A DNA stretch of 20,348 nt from Phycisphaerales bacterium (GTDB taxonomy: Bacteria > Planctomycetota > Phycisphaerae > Tepidisphaerales > Tepidisphaeraceae): the NCBI GenBank assembly GCA_028288875.1, contig JAQGHK010000558.1:1-20348 (forward strand), given 5' to 3'. The translations under genes were made by a program, and so were the position numbers. The notes under the pieces were generated by a model that saw nothing but the letters and a program-made list of their open reading frames with translations, was not told the DNA's origin and did not search any database. Numbering within the stretch: position 1 is the stretch's first letter; every line of letters begins with the position of its first letter. Below, in pieces: positions 1 to 6,157 of the stretch.

Positions 1-89
1 TCGCCGCCGGGCATTTTCATTTTGAGCCAGGAGGGCTTGCGAACGACAGGGGCGTCGGACACCACCAGATGCGACAGGGAAACGGCCAT
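1..89 (-). CDS. lipA: Lipoyl synthase LipA, N-terminal fragment (runs off the window)
   Basis: The minus strand from an ATG at 89 reads 29 residues without a stop to the window edge and ends in RKPSWLKMKMPGG. This matches the conserved N-terminal signature of lipoyl synthases (for example RKPEWLKIKL in Bacillus and RKPEWMKIKLPA in E. coli), radical-SAM enzymes that insert two sulfurs into octanoyl groups on lipoyl-carrier proteins. The radical-SAM cysteine motifs lie outside the window, so the call rests on this short signature alone. A GAGG sits about three bases before the ATG, which is closer than usual. A TATAAT box lies at 97-102 directly upstream. The next gene to the right is divergent. 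The piece is too short to be certain, but the motif and its distance from the start fit the family well. Confidence 0.7.
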   Translation of the reverse strand, partial: MAVSLSHLVVSDAPVVRKPSWLKMKMPGG

Positions 90-96
90 AGTCCTC

Positions 97-124
97 ATTA
101 TACGCGACCGGACGCCTCTCCCAA
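97..124 (-). promoter_or_regulatory. Candidate sigma70-type promoter for the lipA-like gene
   Basis: Read on the minus strand, TTGGGA (119-124) is followed after 16 bases by a perfect TATAAT (97-102). The -10 box ends only seven bases before the ATG at 89, so a start site at the normal distance would fall at about 90, almost on the start codon. Either the transcript is leaderless or nearly so, or the match is chance, or translation starts further downstream. Planctomycete promoters are poorly defined, so this is an inference from E. coli consensus. Confidence 0.35.
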
Positions 125-228
125 CTGGGCCACCGAAATCGCCGGAAATATTGAACGGCCGATCGACCCGGGCCGCAGAATTCCCTCGCCGACGATACCG
201 GCCGAGGTTACCCTCCGCCCGTCAATCC

Positions 229-235
229 AAAGGGG
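229..235 (+). promoter_or_regulatory. Ribosome binding site fixing the start at 241
   Basis: AAAGGGG ends five bases before the ATG at 241, and a typical signal peptide begins at that ATG. This argues against the longer in-frame reading that would begin near position 22. Confidence 0.65.
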
Positions 236-240
236 TGGTT

Positions 241-1611
241 ATGCAGCTCAAACGTTCCGTCGGTATCGCCGGCATCCTGGCCGGGCTTGTCGTTTCCAGC
301 GCCTTCGCTGCCGAAGTGCCAGCCGGTTACACGTTGCTCAAGACGACCGCCAAGGGCCGGGTGTTCGCGATCCGCAAGGCGAAGCCGACCAAGGTCGCCG
401 ACGCCATCGAGGCCGTGCTGAATGACCTCGATGATTACTTCGACGACGACTACGACGTGTACGGCGCCGCCGAAAATGCTTCAGATGCGAAGTCCGGCTT
501 CGCGACGATCTCGGCCAAGTATGGCGGCAAGCCCGTGCGCGGCGTCGTCACGACGCGCATCACGGACAAGGGCGCGGTGGCGATCGTCATCTTCATCCAA
601 GCCGACGCGCCGCCGGCCGCCTGGACCGAACTCGTCGGCCCCGCCCCGAAGACCGCCGCACCGGCGACGCCTGTAGCCGGTCAACCCGCCACGCAACCCG
701 CACCCGCCGCCGAGCCGAAGGCCGTTCACCTCACCGAGTATCGCTTTCCCGACAACACGGGCACCGTCGGCCTGGCCGACGGCTGGCAGCCCGGCCCGGC
801 CGGCAACGGCCTGATGTTCGACGGCCCGAATGATGCTCACGTACAGCTCGGCGTGAGCGCCGCCATCAACACGCCCACTTCGACGGCCGTTCAATTGGCG
901 CGGCAGTATCCCGTGCCCGGCCAGCGCCTGCTCGTCGCGCCCTTCACCGGCCCGGCCGAAGCGATCGCCAATCTCACCCCGCAGTTCAGCCGCTTCAACC
1001 AGGCCGCTAACATGCCGGCGATCGAAGCCGATCACATTGAGATGGTTCAGCAACTGCCACCGCAAAGCCAAGGCAGCCGGTGGGGCATCGTTCAATACGG
1101 CCTGACCAAAACGCAGAACGGCAAATCCAGTCACTACCAGATCGTCGCGCAAGTGGGCCTCACGCCGCTGACCAATGAGTCCTGGATGATCTATCTCACC
1201 ATCGCCAGCGCGCAGGATGCCGACGCCGCTGAGCAGATGCCCGCCATGATGGCGATGATCGGTTCTTGGCGAACGAACGACGCACAGATCCAGCAGAACA
1301 CGCAGCAATGGATCGCAGGGCGACAACAGTGGTTCGCCGGCCAGCAGGCAGCCCAGAAAACCGTGACCGAAGGCTTCGACGACCACAACAAACAATGGTG
1401 GGCCGGGCAGAACACGCAAAGCCGCGCGATGGATGATTTCTCCGAAGGCATGCGCGGCGTCCGCGACATCCAGGACACCCGCACTGGCGAACTGAACCCC
1501 GCCGACCTCGGCCACGTCGATCAGATCATCAATCAACTGAACCAGCAGGATCCCGGCCGATACAAAGCGCTACCGTTGAAGGACAAGCTGGACCCAGTGC
1601 CGAATCGCTGA
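241..1611 (+). CDS. Secreted protein of unknown function with Ala/Pro linker and QWxAG repeats
   Basis: This encodes 456 residues with a clear Sec signal peptide (MQLKRSVGIAGILAGLVV, cleavage likely after SAFA). It therefore acts in the periplasm or outside the cell. The N-terminal domain (roughly residues 25-135) has a mixed alpha/beta look and a run of acidic residues (DDLDDYFDDDYDVY). A low-complexity Ala/Pro/Thr/Gln linker (about 138-168) joins it to a larger second domain. Near the C-terminus are three copies of a QW-x-AG motif (QQWIAGRQ, QQWFAGQQ, KQWWAGQN), then a charged tail. I do not recognise the family. The start at 241 is chosen for its AAAGGGG ribosome site and signal peptide; the upstream in-frame extension is Arg/Pro-rich and overlaps the divergent lipA-like gene. 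It converges with the next gene, with 15 bases between stops. Confidence 0.85.
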   Translation: MQLKRSVGIAGILAGLVVSSAFAAEVPAGYTLLKTTAKGRVFAIRKAKPTKVADAIEAVLNDLDDYFDDDYDVYGAAENASDAKSGFATISAKYGGKPVRGVVTTRITDKGAVAIVIFIQADAPPAAWTELVGPAPKTAAPATPVAGQPATQPAPAAEPKAVHLTEYRFPDNTGTVGLADGWQPGPAGNGLMFDGPNDAHVQLGVSAAINTPTSTAVQLARQYPVPGQRLLVAPFTGPAEAIANLTPQFSRFNQAANMPAIEADHIEMVQQLPPQSQGSRWGIVQYGLTKTQNGKSSHYQIVAQVGLTPLTNESWMIYLTIASAQDADAAEQMPAMMAMIGSWRTNDAQIQQNTQQWIAGRQQWFAGQQAAQKTVTEGFDDHNKQWWAGQNTQSRAMDDFSEGMRGVRDIQDTRTGELNPADLGHVDQIINQLNQQDPGRYKALPLKDKLDPVPNR

Positions 1612-1626
1612 CGATACGAACGTCAT

Positions 1627-3798
1627 CTACGACGTGATCACCAGTTCCGGCCGGTTCGCCGCGGCTTCGTCGGAGCTGAATGCCGAGTACGGATCAGATG
1701 ACGCCGGGTTCGTCAGCACCAGCGTTACCGTGTTCCGGCCAGCCAGTTTTTCCGCGCGCAGGTACGTGCTGAGATCCACCTCGTACCATTTGGCCGTCGT
1801 ATTCGCGACGGTGATTTGGCCGAGCACCTCATCGCGGATGTCCGGCTTGTTGTTGTACGTGATGCCCGTTTCGCTCCAACTGGTGATCCCGCTGCTGTGC
1901 ACTTCGGTCACCACGTTCGTTTTGCTGGCGTTGTTCAGGTAGCCATAGAGCCGCAGTCTCGCCGAGCCGATGCTGGCGGCGGACGATAGATCAAACTTCA
2001 GGAACGATTGCCGCGGATCGCCGGGATTCGCTGAGTTGTTCTTCACCTGCAGTTCTGTCGAGTTGCCAAAGTTTGAACCGGCACTCGTGCCACCTTTGAC
2101 GAACGCGTCGGCCGTTGCGTGCAGCGTCTTGGTCTGTGTCGCACCGTCGTTGTCCTGAATGATGAAGCTCGTGCTCGGGATACCGATGCCGTACGCCGCG
2201 TCAGGAACCAGGGTGACATTGATCGTTTCGGTCGGCTCGACCAGCGTGTCGTCGAGAATGTTCAGCGTCACGGTGGCGAACGTCTGGTTGGCCGGGATGG
2301 TAGCGTAGTAATGCTTCAGTCCGGTGACGCCCGGCACAGCCGCGTCCATGATGCCGTAGTCTTCGCCCGTACCGCGACGTGGGAGATTGAACAGCGGTGC
2401 TTTGGCCGTTCCGCCGAGATCGAAGTAAACGTTGGTCGCGTACGGCAGCCGATTGGTGCGCGTGACCACGAACGCACGTTGAGAAGAGCCCGTTTCCGTC
2501 GCAACTGAGTTAAACGTGCCGACGGAGACGACGTTCGAATTGACGTCGAGAAACCGCGACGTGCGGAAGGTCTCGTCCCCGCCGGCCATGATGATGCGAT
2601 CGCCGAAGGGAGAGATCTTGCCGGCGCCGGTCACACCGCTCGCGGTGTTGAACGGGATGCTCGGCCTGGCGATGCCTCCGGTGCCGAACGCCGTATCGAG
2701 CGCGCCGTCGGCGGTGTATTTGACGAACGCAGTTTTCGATGACGACGAGGCACTGACGAGGATGCCGCCGTTGAAGGCCTTCATCGCACCGCGGCTGACG
2801 TCGGTGCCGCCGAGGTCGGTGATTTTCCAGCCCAGCCCACTGCCGCCGAAGGTCGTATCGAGTTTTCCGTCCCCGCCGATGCGGGCCATGATGAGATTAT
2901 TCCCGCCGTACGTACCGGTGATGACGACTTTGTCGCCCTGCATCACCATGCCGCTGGCGATCACCGGCTTGTCGAGGAAGTAGCGCGCCTTGCCGTCGGA
3001 ATCGAAGCGGGCGTCGAGCGCGCCGCTGGAGTTGAATCGGATCGCGGCGATGCCGCTCTTCGTGGGATGTGCGTTGCTGCTGCTGGAATCGCCGGCGACG
3101 ACGATTCTTCCGCTTGTGTCGATCCCCACGCCGAGGCAATGTTCGTAATCCCCCAGGCCGACGCTGCGCTTTCCGTCGCCATCGAAGCTGGTGTCCATCG
3201 ATCCGTTGGTGTTCAAACGAGCGACGGCGAAGTCGTAATTGATGCCGTTGAGCGCGCTGGAAAATTCGCCGTCTCCGGCGACGACAATTTTTCCGTCGGC
3301 CTGGATCGCGACGGCATAAGCAGTCGCGTAGTCGAGCGTGTTCCAGCCGACGGTCTTCTTGCCGTCGCCGTCGAATGTCTTGTCGAGCGTTCCGTTGGTG
3401 TTCAGCCGCGCAATGCCGAATTCGTCGTGGCCGCTGGACGCGCCGACGACGACGATTTTGCCGTCCTTCTGAAAGGCCAGATCGGTGGCGCCGGTGTAGC
3501 CGCCAAAACTGATCTGAACTTTGCCGTCAAGGCTCGGGCCGAAGGTGGTGTCGAGCGAACCGTCGATCGTCAGCCGGGCGATCGCCCACTTGCCGTCGGA
3601 CGATTTGCCCACGGTGACAGTGCGACCCTGACTGTCGACTCTGGAATTGACGGCCGCTGCGCTCGCGCCGAACGAATCGACACCGGCCGTGCCATCGCCG
3701 CTGAAGGAAACGTCCGGCGTCCCGCCGGCAAACAGTTGCCGATATTCGAGAGATTCCACCACGCCCACGAACGCACTACCGACCGATTTCTTCTTCAT
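1627..3798 (-). CDS. LEPR-XLL-type surface protein: delta-60 repeats, Calx-beta-like region, DNRLRE/CBM96-like domain
   Basis: This 723-residue protein begins MKKKSVGSAFVG followed by ESLEYRQLFAG, a variant of the LEPR-XLL motif at the N-termini of planctomycete exported proteins. Residues about 27-430 hold six to seven delta-60-type repeats of about 50 residues, with signatures such as DGKIVVVG, ARLNTNGTLDKTFDGDGK and ARLNTNGSMDTSFDGDGK. Residues about 430-555 resemble a Calx-beta domain (ATVTLNILDDTLVEPTETIN then FIIQDND). Residues about 560-723 resemble the DNRLRE/CBM96 beta-sandwich (LHATADAFVKGG, FLKFDLSS, ITSWSETGITYNNKP). The likely role is an extracellular adhesin or matrix/carbohydrate-binding protein. 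The start is supported by AGGGG eight bases upstream of the ATG. No enzymatic domain is visible. It appears monocistronic: the gene upstream (BtpA family) ends 128 bases before it. Confidence 0.88.
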   Translation of the reverse strand: MKKKSVGSAFVGVVESLEYRQLFAGGTPDVSFSGDGTAGVDSFGASAAAVNSRVDSQGRTVTVGKSSDGKWAIARLTIDGSLDTTFGPSLDGKVQISFGGYTGATDLAFQKDGKIVVVGASSGHDEFGIARLNTNGTLDKTFDGDGKKTVGWNTLDYATAYAVAIQADGKIVVAGDGEFSSALNGINYDFAVARLNTNGSMDTSFDGDGKRSVGLGDYEHCLGVGIDTSGRIVVAGDSSSSNAHPTKSGIAAIRFNSSGALDARFDSDGKARYFLDKPVIASGMVMQGDKVVITGTYGGNNLIMARIGGDGKLDTTFGGSGLGWKITDLGGTDVSRGAMKAFNGGILVSASSSSKTAFVKYTADGALDTAFGTGGIARPSIPFNTASGVTGAGKISPFGDRIIMAGGDETFRTSRFLDVNSNVVSVGTFNSVATETGSSQRAFVVTRTNRLPYATNVYFDLGGTAKAPLFNLPRRGTGEDYGIMDAAVPGVTGLKHYYATIPANQTFATVTLNILDDTLVEPTETINVTLVPDAAYGIGIPSTSFIIQDNDGATQTKTLHATADAFVKGGTSAGSNFGNSTELQVKNNSANPGDPRQSFLKFDLSSAASIGSARLRLYGYLNNASKTNVVTEVHSSGITSWSETGITYNNKPDIRDEVLGQITVANTTAKWYEVDLSTYLRAEKLAGRNTVTLVLTNPASSDPYSAFSSDEAAANRPELVITS

Positions 3799-3926
3799 TT
3801 TGCTACCCCTGAAAGACTTGAAGGCAGCATCCTAAACAGGTGGGTCGGGCGCGGTAAAGCAAACTTTCATCGGACAAGGACGATTTCAGTCCGTATTGCA
3901 AAGGTAGGCGACGCGTATGGCCTGCA

Positions 3927-4760
3927 TTAGGAGACCCGTTGAACGAGCGCCTTGACCCGCGCGCCCTCTACCGGCCGATCGACCTTCCCACCTTCTTTGA
4001 AATGCGTGCCGACGATCACGCCGGTGACGTGGGGCAGATAGGCTTCGACAGAATCCAGTGTGACGCCGCTACCGATGAAGATCGGCGCCTTCGCGGCGGC
4101 CTTTCGCACCCGCGCGGCCTTCGCCGGATCGGTCGCCTTGCCAGTCCCCGCGCCGCTGACGACCAAACCATCTGCCAAGCCGCGCTCGAGAACGTCGTCG
4201 ACCTCATCTTCCAGCGCCACGCCAACACCGAGCGGGGCCGAGTGCTTCACATCGACGTCCGCGAGGATCTTGATATGGCTGGCAGACAGTGTCTGACGCA
4301 ACCGAAGTAGCGGCGCAGCAACACCTTCGATCACGCCTTGGTCAGTGACGCGAGCGCCGCTGACGACATTGACGCGGACGTAATCCGCGTTGGCTGCGTG
4401 CGCGATGCTGATGGCCGAGCAGCCGTCATTCCGCAGACAGTTGATCCCCAACGGCACGCCGAACCGCTGCCGGACCGCGACCGCCACCGCCGTCAGCTGC
4501 GCCACGGTGTGGGCCGGCACCTGCGTCGTGTAGAACGGCACGTCGCCGAAATTCTCCAGCATCAGGCCATGACAACCGTTGGCAGTCAACGTGTCTGCAT
4601 CCTTCAGCATCAATTGCGTGATCGTTTTCAGATCCAACTTCGACAGCGGACTCCCCGGCAGGGCGGGCAGGTGAAGCATTCCGATGACGACACAGCGATG
4701 ATGAGACCATTGCGAGAGCATTCCCGCATCTAAACCGAACGCACGCCGAGAACCAAACAC
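3927..4760 (-). CDS. BtpA/SgcQ family TIM-barrel protein
   Basis: This 277-residue protein matches the BtpA/SgcQ family. Visible signatures are VIGMLHLPALPGSP (residues 25-38), LMLENFGDVPF, LGINCLRNDG, ADYVRVNV, ILADVDVKHSAPL, DGLVVSGAGTG and IGSGVTLDSVEAYLP. BtpA is a photosystem I stability factor in cyanobacteria, and SgcQ is a putative nucleosidase/sugar-metabolism protein. In a heterotrophic planctomycete neither role can be assumed; the fold is a (beta/alpha)8 barrel and the substrate is unknown. The longest start is GTG at 4760. An ATG at 4721, giving 264 residues and still upstream of the first family motif, is a good alternative. Neither has a strong ribosome site. It is divergent from lpxB, with a periodic repeat between them, and no operon partner is visible. 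Confidence 0.85.
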   Translation of the reverse strand: MFGSRRAFGLDAGMLSQWSHHRCVVIGMLHLPALPGSPLSKLDLKTITQLMLKDADTLTANGCHGLMLENFGDVPFYTTQVPAHTVAQLTAVAVAVRQRFGVPLGINCLRNDGCSAISIAHAANADYVRVNVVSGARVTDQGVIEGVAAPLLRLRQTLSASHIKILADVDVKHSAPLGVGVALEDEVDDVLERGLADGLVVSGAGTGKATDPAKAARVRKAAAKAPIFIGSGVTLDSVEAYLPHVTGVIVGTHFKEGGKVDRPVEGARVKALVQRVS

Positions 4761-4780
4761 TTTCGCATTCCCAATCAGAA

Positions 4781-4820
4781 TCTATGTTCATCCATGTTTA
4801 TCTGTGTTCATCAGTGGCTA
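4781..4820. repeat. Four tandem degenerate 10-mers (consensus TCYRTGTTYA)
   Basis: Read on the plus strand, the four consecutive decamers are TCTATGTTCA, TCCATGTTTA, TCTGTGTTCA and TCAGTGGCTA. The first three differ from each other at one to three positions; the fourth is more diverged. The block lies wholly in the spacer between the divergent BtpA-family and lpxB genes and is AT-richer than its surroundings. The period is close to one helical turn. I saw no second copy in the window, although I could not search exhaustively. Confidence 0.6.
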
Positions 4821-4851
4821 ATTCAAACCCTGATCCATAAAACAGATCACA

Positions 4852-6000
4852 GTGCCCCAGCGGATCTTCATCACCGTCGGCGAAGTCAGCGGCGATAACC
4901 ACGCCGCCGGCCTGGTTAAGTCGCTCAAGAAGCTCGATCCGACGATTCAGATCGACGCCGTCGGCGGCCCGGCGATGGCGGCGGCGGGGGCCGTTATCCA
5001 CCAAGAGACGACGAAGAAGGCGGCCATGAGCTTCCACGCGGTGAAGCGGGTCGCCGAGATTCGTCGCCTCGAACAGCGGCTCAAAGCCCGCTACGCCTCG
5101 CCCGAGACTCGACCCGACCTCCATATCTGCGTTGATTCCAGCGGCTTCAATCTCCGCTTCGCCAAGCTCGCCAAGGCAGCCGGCGTGCCGACGCTGTACT
5201 ACGTCGCGCCGCAACTCTGGGCCAGCCGGGAAGGGCGGATCAAGCAGGTGCGGGCCAATGTCGATCGCCTCGCCTGTATTTTTCCGTTCGAAGAAAAGTG
5301 GTTCGGCGACCGCGGCGTGGCGGCCACCTTTGTCGGACACCCGCTGTTCGACGAGCTGCCAGTCGACCGCCTCGCGCGCGTCCCGGCCACTCGGTTTCCG
5401 CAGCGGCCATTGATCATCGGCGTGGTCGCGGGCTCGCGCCGCAGCGAAGTCCGCGAGAACTTTCCCCCGCTGATTCAGGTCATGCAGCGAATCGCATCTG
5501 TTTATCCGCAGGCGACGTTTTTGCTGCCGACGACGCCCGCTGCCCAGGAAATCATCAATGAGCCGCGATACGCCGACGCGCTGAAAGGGCTGACAGTCAC
5601 TGTCAGACAGAACGCATTCGACGACTTGATCCCGCAATGCGAGCTGGTGCTCTGCAAGAGCGGCACGAGCACCGTTCATGTTGCCGCCTACGGCATTCCC
5701 ATGGTCGTCGTTTACCGCATCAGCACGCTGCTCTGGCAGGCGGCGGGGCGGTGGCTGATCAAGACGCCGAAGATCGCTATGGTGAATATCCTGGCCGGCA
5801 ACATTGATCTGGTCCCGGAGTTCATTCCCTGGAACGGCGATCCTTCGCCGGTGGCCGATTCTGCCTTGGCGATATTGGCGTCGCCGGATCAGTTGGCAGA
5901 CATGCGTAAGTCATTGCTGGATCTGATTCAGCCGTTGGATCATCGCGGCGCGTCAGACAATGTGGCGCGGATCGCCATCGATATGCTCGGCCGCGCTTGA
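4852..6000 (+). CDS. lpxB: Lipid-A-disaccharide synthase LpxB (divergent)
   Basis: At 382 residues it matches E. coli LpxB in length. LpxB is a GT19 enzyme that condenses UDP-2,3-diacylglucosamine with lipid X to form the lipid A disaccharide at the inner membrane. Family motifs are GEVSGD (10-15), a conserved Gly-Gly region (GGPAMAAAG), YVAPQLWASREGR (118-129), IFPFEEKWF, FVGHPLFDE, AGSRRSEVREN (193-203) and KSGTSTVHVAAYGIPMVVVYR (from 269). Several usually conserved positions differ: SSGFN where APDFN is common, WAS instead of WAW, and TVH instead of TLE in the SGTxTLE motif. It may be a planctomycete subfamily rather than a broken enzyme, since the frame is intact. The start is GTG at 4852 with no strong ribosome site. 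No other lipid A gene is adjacent. A weak terminator candidate follows. Confidence 0.88.
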   Translation: MPQRIFITVGEVSGDNHAAGLVKSLKKLDPTIQIDAVGGPAMAAAGAVIHQETTKKAAMSFHAVKRVAEIRRLEQRLKARYASPETRPDLHICVDSSGFNLRFAKLAKAAGVPTLYYVAPQLWASREGRIKQVRANVDRLACIFPFEEKWFGDRGVAATFVGHPLFDELPVDRLARVPATRFPQRPLIIGVVAGSRRSEVRENFPPLIQVMQRIASVYPQATFLLPTTPAAQEIINEPRYADALKGLTVTVRQNAFDDLIPQCELVLCKSGTSTVHVAAYGIPMVVVYRISTLLWQAAGRWLIKTPKIAMVNILAGNIDLVPEFIPWNGDPSPVADSALAILASPDQLADMRKSLLDLIQPLDHRGASDNVARIAIDMLGRA

Positions 6001-6023
6001 GGCGGTCGCTTTTCGCCACCGGC

Positions 6024-6049
6024 AGCCGATTCAGGTCCGCCGGCTTTTT
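6024..6049 (+). terminator. Candidate rho-independent terminator after lpxB
   Basis: AGCCG (6024-6028) pairs with CGGCT (6041-6045) around a 12-base loop and runs directly into a short T tract (TTTTTA). The stem is short and the loop large, so this is only a plausible terminator between lpxB and the next plus-strand gene. Confidence 0.35.
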
Positions 6050-6157
6050 ATTGTCTAATCCGGTTAGCCAGCGGACATTTCATTGCGAATAGCGGCTGCG
6101 GCCGTTTACGATTCTGGCCGCGGAGTGTCTGAACAACTCGATTCGATGGGGCCATTG

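Noticed and set aside
481..1536. Long minus-strand open frame opposite the 241-1611 gene
   Set aside because: It is a shadow of the plus-strand gene: His/Arg/Gly-rich composition, no domain or signal peptide, whereas the plus strand has a ribosome site and a signal peptide.
1620..1635. ACGTC-6-GACGT inverted repeat between convergent genes
   Set aside because: Only five base pairs and no T tract on either strand; too weak to call a terminator.
3880..3925. GGAC/GTCC hairpin downstream of the BtpA-family gene
   Set aside because: A four-base-pair stem without a U-run on the minus strand; not enough for a terminator call.
3067..3930. 287-codon plus-strand open frame opposite the delta-60 protein
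   Set aside because: It is generated by repetitive GC-rich codons of the minus-strand gene and has no independent support.
4798..5679. 293-codon minus-strand open frame opposite lpxB
   Set aside because: lpxB motifs are clear on the plus strand. The antisense frame is Arg/Asp/His-rich without recognisable features.
6083..6157. N-terminal extension of the CarboxypepD_reg-like protein from TTG 6083
   Set aside because: It would bury the signal peptide 25 residues inside the protein. The GGGG site and ATG at 6158 fit better.
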